A stretch of 64,000 nt of DNA from an uncultured Arcanobacterium sp. (GTDB taxonomy: Bacteria; Actinomycetota; Actinomycetes; Actinomycetales; Actinomycetaceae). How positions within the stretch are numbered: position 1 is the stretch's first letter; every line of letters begins with the position of its first letter. A program made the translations under genes and the position numbers. Location of the stretch: NCBI GenBank assembly GCA_958428545.1, contig CAUAGM010000004.1, positions 1-64,000 of the forward strand, read 5' to 3'. A model generated the notes under the pieces. The model searched no databases. It saw only the letters and a list, made by a program, of their open reading frames with translations, and was not told where the DNA came from. Positions 55,001 through 63,942 of this stretch are shown here, in pieces.

Positions 55001-55783
55001 TTTTTCTCGAATAGCAGCTCGCTGCTCAGCCAGCTTTGCATCATCAATGCTCTGCGCTTGAAGGCGCGCTTGAGCTTGCGCTAAATCGTCTGCCAAGAGC
55101 CGAGCGCGCGCATCAAATACATCTCGTTGAATTACTTGAGCTCTACGCGCTGTTGCCGCTTGCCGAGCAAGCGGACCGAGCTGCCTGCGCAATTCTCCTG
55201 CAAGATCTTCAATTCGAGTAAGATTGCCCTGCATAGAATCAAGTTTGCGCAAGGCCTTTTCTTTACGGCGACGATGCTTGAGCACGCCTGCCGCTTCTTC
55301 GATAAAAGAACGACGCTCATCAGGAGTAGCTGTGAGCACTTCATCGAGCTTTCCCTGCCCGATAATCACATGCATTTCCTTACCCATGCCCGTATCAGAC
55401 AGCAATTCTTGGATATCCAAGAGTCGGCATGCCGTACCGTTAATTGCATATTCCGAACCACCCGAGCGAAAAAGAGTACGAGAAATCGTTACTTCTGAAA
55501 AATCAATTGGGAGCGCACCATCGGTATTATCGATGGTAAGGCTCACTTCTGCACGCCCCAACGCTGGCCGAGAGGCAGTACCAGCAAAGATGACGTCTGC
55601 CATATTTCCGCCACGCAAGTTTTTTGCCCCTTGCTCACCCATCACCCACGTAAGCGCATCAACGACGTTTGATTTGCCAGAACCATTTGGCCCTACCACG
55701 CAGTTAATACCTGGCTCAAAACGCAGCGTCGTAGACGTTGCAAAGCTCTTAAAGCCACGAAGAGTGAGGGTTTTCAAATACAC
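52091..55783 (-). CDS. smc: Chromosome segregation protein SMC
   Basis: 1230 residues. The N-terminal half of the ATPase has TLRGFKSFATSTTLRFEPGI and Walker A CVVGPNGSGKSNVVDALTWV. Long coiled coils (about 170-500 and 680-1020) flank the hinge (about 510-670; GLVRDALRITSGWEAGIEAA). The C-terminal half has the signature KRLSLLSGGERSLTAIAFLI and Walker B PFYVMDEVEAALDDVNLSRL. It organises and segregates the chromosome with ScpAB. It starts with GTG; TAAACT lies 6 bases upstream and there is no ribosome site, so the message may be leaderless. Confidence 0.96.
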   Translation of the reverse strand: MYLKTLTLRGFKSFATSTTLRFEPGINCVVGPNGSGKSNVVDALTWVMGEQGAKNLRGGNMADVIFAGTASRPALGRAEVSLTIDNTDGALPIDFSEVTISRTLFRSGGSEYAINGTACRLLDIQELLSDTGMGKEMHVIIGQGKLDEVLTATPDERRSFIEEAAGVLKHRRRKEKALRKLDSMQGNLTRIEDLAGELRRQLGPLARQAATARRAQVIQRDVFDARARLLADDLAQAQARLQAQSIDDAKLAEQRAAIREKVRELRESVENLQQEADRHSPYLAQLAERYQRLSSLIERFRSLADLAAERERSLCAQAPSAHRGEAPESIRERAQRAQEEENDLAAQAAQAEQVLEQKIMDREAADKTETEIDTRLAGVNRTLADRRENTARLAGQITAARSRLEALTSERERVDAARTDANERAASAAKEVAALEQDAVAHTTGDDTLSIAHEEAARELQAAKEVLETARAQLARAQADAVQWQTKADTLALSLVPEDATAWVIEEHRSGVSGLVRDALRITSGWEAGIEAALAGSAEGAVVTDIECAVDTLRAAREAGAGHVELIIGSPSDSGKDVPSNDEREARAGAALKACGFSESEAVVASSVVTGTSAAVDAVRELVAGTVLVVDLVTAKTLLEAGAPRVATLAGDVLTAHRAWGGQMQAGAVLSRQAMYDDAVAQAQEAVLNQEKARKKLEQAEQSLVEADGEYKHLSAELNARDSQLAAVTAQLGVLRQSLDSARAEVERDERRLADIDAEIAARRKDVETLGAQQLELAAEPEDLAHTAHDLAQERERAHAATIAARTAETEARLALRTTEERLRAVQGKAEQLERTARQVEERIQQEERAAVRRAQAAAAAHGVMQKAQRALNIARMWADSIASERREAEAAGAQRSAALSAARRHLDDARSDERELEDAGHQRELALAEQKLKYEQLEARALEIAGVPAQTLVDEFGPHLPVPMFTPEQLAQETAHAADEDSSAGDDGSARARSASDSAGVQGVKTVPFVRAEQEKRLAKAERDLAKLGKINPLALEEHAALEERQRYLMEQLQDLRRSREDLLKMIRDIDGKVEDVMASAMADVASKFTEVFAVLFPRGEGHLMLTDPEHMLTTGVDIEARPPGKRVKRLSLLSGGERSLTAIAFLIAIFMARPSPFYVMDEVEAALDDVNLSRLLELFEQLRENSQLLVITHQKRTMEKADALYGVAMRERGVTSVLSQRMADIVDI

Positions 55784-55966
55784 AGATTCAGTTTATGCCA
55801 AGAACTGCTTGAGGTGCGAACAAGCAGCATGTATTCTTCACGTGTTTTATTCGCCAGCTGATTTATGTACCGCCCATTCGCGAGCGTCCTATGTATCTGC
55901 AGTATGTTGATGTGAAATATTTTTCACAAACGAATTTATTCCCATCATTACTTATCCATAATCGGA

Positions 55967-57568
55967 TTATCCACGATCTGAAGGTTCTCGTAGAAATTCA
56001 TATTCAAAGCTGTGATCTTGAGCAGCAATCACAGCTAAACGATCAATATCTTTGAGTACTTCATCAACAATCATTGGATTCATACCCCGCTTCTGGCGAA
56101 TTTTCAGCAGCTCGTTTTGAGCCGCTTGCAAAGCTTTTTGCCGCACTATCTTCACGCGAGTACGCACTTCGTTTACCTGAGTTTTGCGCTCCTGAGGGTT
56201 AGAACTCAGTATTCCAGTGTATGCAAGCTGCTGCTCCAGCCAGTGCTGCACAGCAGCGCTCGTATCTGGATCCAGCTCGTCGTAATGTTCCTGCAAGACT
56301 TTTGCTGCAGCGTCACGCGCATGCTTGACCACAACTGTACGCATTTTCTCGCTACGCTGCTCCGCCTGCACTCCCACAGAAAGAATTTTCATCAATGAAG
56401 GCAAAAGGAGCCCTGGAATCATCATCGTCACAAACAAGACAGTGAGAGCAATAACGGCAAGTTCTTGGCGCGCAGGAAAATTATAGGGAACAGATAATAC
56501 GAGAGCGAGTGTAACGAGCCCGCGCATACCGCTCCAGGCCATCACAAACACTTCTTTGAGACAGAGAGGAGCAACATTAGTACGACCTCGTTTACGGTTA
56601 ATAAACGAGACAAGATCAAGCATCACAAAACGCACAAAAAATGCAACAATCGAGAGCACAATACCAACGAACACAGATCTCCACAGATCATTGCCGACTT
56701 TTTCAATAGCTTCGCTTACGGTAAGCCCGATCATGCCAAATGCCGCACCCGTAAAAAGCACATCAACAGTATTCCAAAAAGACATACTTGCCAAACGATC
56801 TTCAGCCTCAATTGAAGCTCGTGAATTCATCTCGATACCCGCAACCACCACAGCAATAACACCTGAAGCATGGATTTCTTCAGAGAAAATATATGCTGCA
56901 AACGGCACAAGCCAGAAGAGCACATTTCGCGCAGAGACGTCGTTTACCCTATCCACAATCCATGCCGCACTACGAGCAATCGCAAGCCCAAGCACAACCG
57001 CAGCAACTGCCGCATAAGCAAAATCGCTGACAGCTGCCCACGCCGTCACACGCTCATGAGTATTGACAACATTGAGAGCAAGATGGAATGCCACAATCGA
57101 GGCAGCATCGTTAAAAAGCCCTTCAGTCTGCAGGGTGCTGAGAATACGGCGAGGAATACCTGCAGGCTCTGCAACTGATTCAACCGCTACAGGATCTGGT
57201 GGAGCAATTGCCGCGCCGATCACTATTGCCGCTGCAAACCCCACAGCTGGAATCAGCAGATATGCCACAATCCCTACAGCAAACATCGTGACCACAACCA
57301 ACGCCACAGAGAGCATCACAATCGTGATCCACTGCTCGCGTATTACTCCCCACGAGGTGCGGCGTGCAAGGGTCCATAAAAGAGGCGGAAGAAAAATAGG
57401 AAGAATCAGGTCTGCTGGAACAACAATACCTGGCGTGCCAGGAATAAAAACAAAAATCGTGACGACAAGAGTCGTCAGAGCAGGCCACGGCAATCCCGTT
57501 TTCTCACCCACAATCACGGTTCCAACCGTCACAAAAACGAGAAAGAGAAGAAGGAGTAATACAGCCAC
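55967..57568 (-). CDS. Sodium/proton antiporter, CPA1 family
   Basis: 533 residues; GGAG lies 5 bases before GTG 57568. About twelve membrane helices occupy residues 1-400. The ion-binding helices carry GAAIAPPDPVAVESVAEPAG and TEGLFNDAASIVAFHLALN (the ND motif), with MAWSGMRGLVTLALVLSVPY as the conserved Arg-containing helix. A cytoplasmic tail of about 120 residues with charged, helical sequence follows. It probably exports Na+ (or K+) in exchange for H+ for pH and salt balance. It stands alone between ptsI and smc. Confidence 0.9.
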   Translation of the reverse strand: MAVLLLLLFLVFVTVGTVIVGEKTGLPWPALTTLVVTIFVFIPGTPGIVVPADLILPIFLPPLLWTLARRTSWGVIREQWITIVMLSVALVVVTMFAVGIVAYLLIPAVGFAAAIVIGAAIAPPDPVAVESVAEPAGIPRRILSTLQTEGLFNDAASIVAFHLALNVVNTHERVTAWAAVSDFAYAAVAAVVLGLAIARSAAWIVDRVNDVSARNVLFWLVPFAAYIFSEEIHASGVIAVVVAGIEMNSRASIEAEDRLASMSFWNTVDVLFTGAAFGMIGLTVSEAIEKVGNDLWRSVFVGIVLSIVAFFVRFVMLDLVSFINRKRGRTNVAPLCLKEVFVMAWSGMRGLVTLALVLSVPYNFPARQELAVIALTVLFVTMMIPGLLLPSLMKILSVGVQAEQRSEKMRTVVVKHARDAAAKVLQEHYDELDPDTSAAVQHWLEQQLAYTGILSSNPQERKTQVNEVRTRVKIVRQKALQAAQNELLKIRQKRGMNPMIVDEVLKDIDRLAVIAAQDHSFEYEFLREPSDRG

Positions 57569-57877
57569 ATTATCTCCTTCTTCTCTCCCTTAAAGCTAGC
57601 CTGATTCTAACAAGTGAGACGAAAGACGCCCTATTTTGTTCGTAGATTAAGAAATTTACCTGCAATTCACAGAGTGCAGCTAAAAGATTTGCTGTATCCG
57701 ACGATATTCAACATATCCCAACAAAGCTCGATTCATCACGCTGCAGTGCAATTATCATGCAATAAATCACCATACAATCAATCACCATGCGAGCGCTTAT
57801 CAGCAATGCCCACAGTATCTCCTCAAGCTCTACAACTTGCTCATCACAGAAATCTCGCGAATCTGAATGGGTATCAT
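57569..57877. other. Gap between ptsI and the antiporter gene
   Basis: About 310 bases. No gene or strong hairpin; it should hold the ptsI 3' end and the antiporter promoter. Confidence 0.4.
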
Positions 57878-59557
57878 CTAAATAAGAGCAAGCACATCAG
57901 AATCAACTAAAGCACGAACCGCCTCACGCGCTTCCTCGGCATTTTCTGCCGCGAGAGCTGCTTGAGCAATTGCTCCGCACTCCATAAACGTGGTACGTGA
58001 CAGAGCAAAACGAACTGCAGCAACTTTCGATGGCGCCATTGAAAGCGAACCGACGCCTAAGCCCACAAGAACGAGAGCCATCAGCGGATCACCAGCAGCT
58101 TCACCGCATACCCCGATATATTTTCCGTTCTCATGAGCCCCTTTGCAGGCTGCTTTCATCACGTCTAACACAGCACCATGCCAATAGGAATTCAAATCTG
58201 CCAGCTCTGGATTCAAACGATCCGCCGCCATCACGTATTGGGTGAGGTCATTGGTGCCCATCGACGCAAAATCAGCGTACTTCATTATCTGCTGCGCACG
58301 AATTGCAGCCGCAGGCACTTCAATCATCACACCCACTTTTTTCAGACCGAAACTGCGCGCTTTATCTACGAACCAACGAGTCTCGTGCACAGTACTCACC
58401 ATCGGAGCCATCACCCATAAATCACCACCCGTTGCTTTCTGCGCAGCAGCAAGAGCCTCGAGTTGCGTATTGATCAGTTCTTCACGATTCATCGCTAAAC
58501 GCAAACCTCGCTGACCAAGGGCGGGATTTTCTTCTTCATCTTGGTGTGCAAAAGCGAGCGGTTTATCGGCGCCTGCATCGAGCGTACGAACAACTACTCG
58601 CCGATCTCCAAATGCCTGAAGTACAGCTGTATACGTTGCTACCTGCTCTTCAAGAGTCGGCGCCTGCGAACGATCGAGGAATAAAAACTCTGAACGGAAC
58701 AAGCCTGAGCCTTCTACCCCTTTCTTGCTGGCAGCAATCGCATCTGGCACAGTTCCGATATTAGCCAACAGTTTTACTGGGTAACCATCTTTGGTGGCTC
58801 CCTGCCCGGAAGAGTTTTTGAGAATTTCTGCACGAATACGGGCCTTTTGATCGAGCTGATCGCGAACAGTTTGGCTTGGCGATACCCATACTTTGCCAGA
58901 ATTTCCATCTAAACCCACAAGAGTGCCATGAGGAATATCCGTCACACCCTTAGCTCCGACAATAGCAGCAATTCCCAACTGAGCTGCCAAAATAGCAGTA
59001 TGCGAAGTTACCCCACCTTCGGAGGTGACGATGCCGCGCACCAGTTCAGGTTGAAGATTCGCTGTCTGAGCCGGGGAAAGATCACGCGCAATCACAACGC
59101 TCGGCTCGCTCAGCTCAGGGATTCCAGGAGCAGGTAAACCACGCAGATAAGCGATAATACGATCTCCGATATCATTGAGATCTGCAGCACGCTCAGACAT
59201 ATATCCTCCAAGCGCAGAAAGCTGCTGAGCATACTCATCGACAGCATTGCGTACAGCGTGAGTAATTCCGCTGCCAGTTTCGAGCTTCTTCGTAATTGAT
59301 TTACGCAACCCGCGATCTTTGGCAAGGGATGCTTGAGCGAGCAAAATCTCGGAAATTGCCCCATCTGCAGCTGCCGCTTGCACAGAAAATGCCGCACTCA
59401 CAGCTGCCATTGCCTTTTTAACTCGATCCAGATCTGCCACTGGATCAGCAGATGCACTCTCATTCGGATCCACATCGATAGAATTAACTACCAGCACAGC
59501 GGGACCATATACCGAGCCTGCTGAAACTCCCAGCCCTTGAATCTCAACCTGATCCAT
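57878..59557 (-). CDS. ptsI: PTS Enzyme I (phosphoenolpyruvate-protein phosphotransferase)
   Basis: 559 residues, the normal length. It takes phosphate from PEP and passes it to HPr. The phospho-His is in TSEGGVTSHTAILAAQLGIA (about residue 190), the PEP-binding Arg-containing region is RTLDAGADKPLAFAHQDEEE with NPALGQRGLRL, and the catalytic motifs FASMGTNDLTQYVMAADRLN and GVCGEAAGDPLMALVLVGLG follow. It is 9 bases after ptsH in the same operon. It starts the chain for the IIA and IIBC proteins encoded next door. Confidence 0.95.
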   Translation of the reverse strand: MDQVEIQGLGVSAGSVYGPAVLVVNSIDVDPNESASADPVADLDRVKKAMAAVSAAFSVQAAAADGAISEILLAQASLAKDRGLRKSITKKLETGSGITHAVRNAVDEYAQQLSALGGYMSERAADLNDIGDRIIAYLRGLPAPGIPELSEPSVVIARDLSPAQTANLQPELVRGIVTSEGGVTSHTAILAAQLGIAAIVGAKGVTDIPHGTLVGLDGNSGKVWVSPSQTVRDQLDQKARIRAEILKNSSGQGATKDGYPVKLLANIGTVPDAIAASKKGVEGSGLFRSEFLFLDRSQAPTLEEQVATYTAVLQAFGDRRVVVRTLDAGADKPLAFAHQDEEENPALGQRGLRLAMNREELINTQLEALAAAQKATGGDLWVMAPMVSTVHETRWFVDKARSFGLKKVGVMIEVPAAAIRAQQIMKYADFASMGTNDLTQYVMAADRLNPELADLNSYWHGAVLDVMKAACKGAHENGKYIGVCGEAAGDPLMALVLVGLGVGSLSMAPSKVAAVRFALSRTTFMECGAIAQAALAAENAEEAREAVRALVDSDVLALI

Positions 59558-59566
59558 ATATGCGCC

Positions 59567-59830
59567 TTACGCTTCCTGATTTTCAGAAACGATTTTTGCC
59601 AGCGCATCAAGAATATCGCCAGCAGAATCGTCATCGGTGGAAAGAGTGACCTCATCGCCAAATTCTGCACCAAGCGTCATCACTTCCAGGAGGCTCGCCG
59701 CATCGGCAGATTCCTCACCTTTTGTGATTGTAATATCAATATCATATTCACCTGCTGCGTTAGCAAATATCGCTGCAGGGCGAGCATGAAGTCCATTCGG
59801 AGAACCAACTGTAACAGTACGCGAAATCAT
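59567..59830 (-). CDS. ptsH: PTS phosphocarrier protein HPr
   Basis: 87 residues from ATG 59830 (GAAGGAG 6 bases upstream). The phosphorylatable His is in GSPNGLHARPAAIFANAAGE (residue 15). A Ser in the region ESADAASLLEVMTLG sits where Ser46 lies in HPr of Gram-positive bacteria. It carries phosphate from Enzyme I to the IIA protein. First gene of ptsHI, just after the crr terminator. Confidence 0.95.
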   Translation of the reverse strand: MISRTVTVGSPNGLHARPAAIFANAAGEYDIDITITKGEESADAASLLEVMTLGAEFGDEVTLSTDDDSAGDILDALAKIVSENQEA

Positions 59831-59898
59831 CCTAAACTCCTTCGTATAGTCCAAACTTTTATTTATTCACAATACATATCGATACAAAATAATATGCC

Positions 59899-59939
59899 AA
59901 TGGGGCGGCGCGGGCACATATCCACACACCACCCCATTG
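59899..59939 (-). terminator. Likely terminator of the IIBC-IIA operon
   Basis: CAATGGGG pairs with CCCCATTG, with two further G-C pairs after a mismatch and a loop of about 20 bases; ATTATTTTG follows on the minus strand. It lies 12 bases after the IIA stop and separates the operon from ptsHI. Confidence 0.55.
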
Positions 59940-59951
59940 CATAGCTGCTTT

Positions 59952-60431
59952 TCAAGCAAGTGTGACGACAGCAGCTGGTTTACGCCCAGCAATGCCTTCA
60001 TTCACTTTGAGGCTAGCCACCTGCTTCTTCTTTGTAAACACCACAATAGTAATCGGATTCAAACCAGCGTCGCGCACAACGTTGAGATCTACCTCAACAA
60101 TCGGCGTGCCTGCCTTTACCGCACCACTTTCAGTGAGCACTGTGAAGCCTTGACCTTTGAGATCTACCGTCTCAATTCCAATATGTACGAGTACTTCAAG
60201 CCCGTCTTGCGCTTTCATCGTGAAAGCGTGCCCAGTCTTAAAGACTTTGACAAGCTCACCATCAGCAGGAGCGACGACAGTGAGCATATGCGCATTATTT
60301 TCTGGCACAACAGCATAACCGTCACCGAGCATTTTTCCTGAAAACATCGGATCAGGAACCTCGGTAACCGGCACAACTGCGCCAGGAATCGGAGCGATAA
60401 ATTCTACCTTAGACTTGCCGAAATTAAACAT
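59952..60431 (-). CDS. crr: PTS glucose-type EIIA component
   Basis: 159 residues from ATG 60431. The IIA-Glc fold is clear: IAPIPGAVVPVTEVPDPMFS, GDGYAVVPENN, then APADGELVKVFKTGHAFTMK (accessory His) and the phospho-His in LEVLVHIGIETVDLKGQGF. It passes phosphate from HPr to the IIB domain. The start overlaps the IIBC stop by one base, so the two are coupled. In Gram-positive bacteria it may also regulate other transporters. Confidence 0.93.
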   Translation of the reverse strand: MFNFGKSKVEFIAPIPGAVVPVTEVPDPMFSGKMLGDGYAVVPENNAHMLTVVAPADGELVKVFKTGHAFTMKAQDGLEVLVHIGIETVDLKGQGFTVLTESGAVKAGTPIVEVDLNVVRDAGLNPITIVVFTKKKQVASLKVNEGIAGRKPAAVVTLA

Positions 60432-62080
60432 CACTCAGCCTGTTCACCGTTAAGAACAACGCCTGCAGTCTCAAGCTCAGCTGCGGCCGCATCGTAAACG
60501 AACTGTACGTTCGGACCGATCACAACCTGTACATTGTTTGCTGCTGGACGAATCAAACCAGGCACACCAGCTGCTTTGATTGCGCTTTCTTTCACAAGCG
60601 AATCATCCTTGACTGTGACGCGCAAACGAGTTGCGCAGTAATCGAGCACAGAGATGTTTCCTTTGCCACCCAAACCCTCGATAATCGTACGAGCTTTATC
60701 AGCATCGGAGGCAGAAACCGCCATGGCAGAATCAGCGCTCTCATCGTCATCATCTTCACGACCAGGAGTCTTAAGATCGAACTTCTTAATCATAAAGTAG
60801 AAGATTACGAAATAGAGAGCGAAGAAGACAAGCCCCTGCAGAAGGAGCATGTACCACTGGTTTGCAACAGGGTTTTGCGTAGAAAGTACCATATCGACCA
60901 AACCTGCGGAGAAGCCGAAGCCTGCAGTCCAGTGCATCGCTGCTGCAATTGCCACGGAAATACCGGTGAGCAATGCGTGTACAGCATAGAGAGCCGGAGC
61001 AAGGAACATGAAGGCAAATTCGAGCGGCTCAGTGACGCCGGTGAAGAACGAAGCCAGAGCACCTGCAAACATGAGAGCTGCCGTTGCCTTCTTCTTCGAA
61101 CTCTTAGCGGTGAGGTACATAGCCAGAGCAGCACCGGGCAAACCAAACATCATCACAGGGAAGAAGCCGCCCTGATACATACCGACGTAACCGACAACAT
61201 CGCAGCTGTTTGTGGCAGCATTCCAGAAAGCGGAACCTAAGTAGTATGCGGTACCGTCGGCGAGGGTTACACCATTTGCGGAGCACTGGGCAGCGTCGGT
61301 AGCAAGCTTGGCAGCCTCGATAGTTTTAGCGCCGTGGAGGAAGTTATTGAGATCGTTGATACCTGCAATATCAAACCAGAAAATCTGGTTGAGAGCGTGG
61401 TGCAGACCGGATGGGATCAGCAGGCGGTTAGCAACACCGTAAATACCTGCACCCACGGCACCGAATCCTGCAATCCAGTTGCCGAATGCGAAGAGAATCG
61501 AGTACACAAGCGGCCATACAAAGAAGAGGATAGCGGCGAGAACGATCGAGAAAAGTGACGTCAGAATCGGAACCAAGCGACGACCGGAGAAGAATGCCAA
61601 GAAATCCGGGAGCTTCGTGGTATAGAAGCGGTTGTAGGTCCATGCGGCGAGCACACCGACGAGAATACCGATGAGTACGTTCTTATCGTTGATGGCACCC
61701 CAGCCGGATGCTGCCCAGTTCTCCGGGTAAATCCAGTTGCCTTCGGGATCTTTTTCCAGACCCTTGATGACCTCGATTGTGCCCACCATAAGGAGAGTTT
61801 TAACAGTGCCATAACCAATCCAGCCTGAAAGTGCAGCAGCGCCATTGCTCTGCTTTGCCAGACCGAATGAGATAGCGACAGCGAAAAGCCAGCCAAGGTT
61901 ATCGAGAATAACGCCGCCAGCTTTAATTAAAACGAGGGCAACTACGTTGTTTGCCCCCCAGCCCGTTGGATCAATCCAATAGCCGATACCCATGAGGATA
62001 GCTGCTACGGGCATCACAGCAACGGCACCCATCAACGCCTTACCAAGACGCTGGAGGTTACCAAAAACCTTTCCACCCAT
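60431..62080 (-). CDS. PTS glucose/N-acetylglucosamine-type EIIBC permease
   Basis: 549 residues from ATG 62080 (GAAAGGA upstream; the open frame to 62131 adds an improbable leader). The EIIC domain (1-435) has about ten helices with LQRLGKALMGAVAVMPVAAI, RLLIPSGLHHALNQIFWFDI and FTGVTEPLEFAFMFLAPALY. A linker precedes EIIB (about 455-540), with the phospho-Cys in ISVLDYCATRLRVTVKDDSL. An insertion between HHALNQIF and the following helices contains a Cys pair. It imports and phosphorylates a sugar in the glucose family; glucose and GlcNAc cannot be separated here. Confidence 0.9.
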   Translation of the reverse strand: MGGKVFGNLQRLGKALMGAVAVMPVAAILMGIGYWIDPTGWGANNVVALVLIKAGGVILDNLGWLFAVAISFGLAKQSNGAAALSGWIGYGTVKTLLMVGTIEVIKGLEKDPEGNWIYPENWAASGWGAINDKNVLIGILVGVLAAWTYNRFYTTKLPDFLAFFSGRRLVPILTSLFSIVLAAILFFVWPLVYSILFAFGNWIAGFGAVGAGIYGVANRLLIPSGLHHALNQIFWFDIAGINDLNNFLHGAKTIEAAKLATDAAQCSANGVTLADGTAYYLGSAFWNAATNSCDVVGYVGMYQGGFFPVMMFGLPGAALAMYLTAKSSKKKATAALMFAGALASFFTGVTEPLEFAFMFLAPALYAVHALLTGISVAIAAAMHWTAGFGFSAGLVDMVLSTQNPVANQWYMLLLQGLVFFALYFVIFYFMIKKFDLKTPGREDDDDESADSAMAVSASDADKARTIIEGLGGKGNISVLDYCATRLRVTVKDDSLVKESAIKAAGVPGLIRPAANNVQVVIGPNVQFVYDAAAAELETAGVVLNGEQAE

Positions 62081-62323
62081 TGTGAAATTCCTTTCAATCA
62101 CAAAAGTAAATATGGAGACATATACTCGCATAAGCGCGCAGTACAGTCCGCTTTTACCTTAATACGAACAAGAGAAAACTAAGAGGGTATAAGGTCAGTT
62201 CTTACGTAAAAGAGCATTTTTCGCAAAAAGACTGAGCAAAATAAACATATTCCAATCAAGAAAGTGAGCAAAATTACAAAATTTCGCTCACAGCTTTATT
62301 GCGAAAGATGATGCGGCATCTAT

Positions 62324-63901
62324 TTATTCACTAGCAGCATCTACAGTATGCGCACTGAGCAACTCACGCGCCTCGGCCGCCAACATAATCGACCCCATCA
62401 CCGTCACCGAAGCAGGCGTAAGGGAATCTGGATCGAGACTCTCAGCCAGATCTGCAGCAGAAGCGAGAGCCATCCCAAGATCCGGCTCAATGATAATGCG
62501 ATCTTCGCCAAATACACTGCACGCAAGCTCGGCAAGATCATCAATGTCTGCAGCGCGTTCCCCTAGCATTTGCGTAATAACGACAGCAGCAAATGCTGGC
62601 TCCATAACACCAAGCACACCCTCGGCGTCTTTATCTCCCATCATTGAAAACACAGCCACACGAGGACCAGGAAAAGCCTCATTCAACGCTTCAACAGTAG
62701 CAGCAGCTCCGTGAGGATTATGAGCAGCATCCACAATAATCACAGGCGAGCCTTTAACTACTTCCATGCGCCCAGGGCTACGCACAGCCATTAGTGCATG
62801 CTCAGCAACATCGTCACTCACTGAACGACCATAGAAAAATGCCTCTACTGCCATAAGAGCAACTGCCACATTAAAACTCTGATAGCTGCCGAGCATCGCA
62901 AGAGGCACATCTTCGTAGAAATGTGACGGAGTGCGCACGCTCACGATTTGCCCACCCACAGCTGACTCTCGGCTCACAGTTTCAAAATCTTCACCGTAGC
63001 AGAAAAGCTTCGCCTCCTGCTTAGCTATACGCGCATCGATCAGCGCCCGCACACTCGGCTTTTGCTCCGCTGAAACCAGTATTTTTCCGCGTTTGAGAAT
63101 ACCCAGCTTTTCAGAGGCTATTTCCTCCACGGTATTTCCCAACCACTTTTGATGGTCGAGATCAACGGGCATCAGCACAGCCACGTCTGCATCAATCACG
63201 TTCGTTGCATCCCACGTGCCGCCCATGCCGACTTCCACCACAGCCACATCGATTGGAGCCATCGCAAACGCCGAATACGCCATCACTGTGAATACTTCAA
63301 AGAAGCTCATGCGAGGCCCGCCTTCAGCAAGAGAACGCTGATCCACAAGCTCGATAAACGGCTCAATCTCCTCCCAAGTCTCAATAAAATCAGCGCGAGA
63401 AATAGCTCTTCCATCAATCGCTATACGCTCACGCACAGTATTCAAATGCGGCGAGGTAAAACGCCCAGTACGAAGCCCCTGTTCACGAAGCAACGCTTCG
63501 ATCATGCGCGCTGTGCTCGTCTTACCATTCGTGCCCGTGATATGAATACTGCGATAAGTATTGTGGGGGTTGCCCAGTAAATCCAGTGCAAGCTGCACGC
63601 GATCTAGCGAAGGCTGGACCTTATGCTCGGGCGCACGCTGAATAATCTGCTGGTAAATCTCTTCAACGCGAGCGTCAAGAGCAGCGTCATTGGCAAGCTG
63701 AGTAGCGGCATCAGGAAGAGCCTTCACATCATCAATAATGCTCGGGTCGGGCCCTGCCATCAGACCACTCGTAAGAAAAGCTGCGAGCGCCTCATCATAA
63801 TCCTCAATCTGCCCTGCTGAGACATCTTCATCGAGAGCTTCAAGAATCACTCGCGCATCTTGCGGATCCATATCCGCTGGAATGTGCTTATCTTCTGCCA
63901 T
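62324..63901 (-). CDS. folC: Bifunctional folylpolyglutamate synthase/dihydrofolate synthase
   Basis: 525 residues, longer than usual because of a ~70-residue acidic N-terminal region. It adds glutamate to folates. Motifs of the Mur ligase-like fold: SIHITGTNGKTSTARMIEAL (ATP loop), PHLNTVRERIAIDGRAIS, VVEVGMGGTWDATNVIDADV and VIIVDAAHNPHGAAATVEAL. The folates it makes serve PurH, and PurU here. The ATG at 63901 follows the upstream gene by 41 bases. Confidence 0.93.
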   Translation of the reverse strand: MAEDKHIPADMDPQDARVILEALDEDVSAGQIEDYDEALAAFLTSGLMAGPDPSIIDDVKALPDAATQLANDAALDARVEEIYQQIIQRAPEHKVQPSLDRVQLALDLLGNPHNTYRSIHITGTNGKTSTARMIEALLREQGLRTGRFTSPHLNTVRERIAIDGRAISRADFIETWEEIEPFIELVDQRSLAEGGPRMSFFEVFTVMAYSAFAMAPIDVAVVEVGMGGTWDATNVIDADVAVLMPVDLDHQKWLGNTVEEIASEKLGILKRGKILVSAEQKPSVRALIDARIAKQEAKLFCYGEDFETVSRESAVGGQIVSVRTPSHFYEDVPLAMLGSYQSFNVAVALMAVEAFFYGRSVSDDVAEHALMAVRSPGRMEVVKGSPVIIVDAAHNPHGAAATVEALNEAFPGPRVAVFSMMGDKDAEGVLGVMEPAFAAVVITQMLGERAADIDDLAELACSVFGEDRIIIEPDLGMALASAADLAESLDPDSLTPASVTVMGSIMLAAEARELLSAHTVDAASE

Positions 63902-63942
63902 GTCCGCTGCTCCTACACTCGTTCGTCACTTCACAGACTAAA

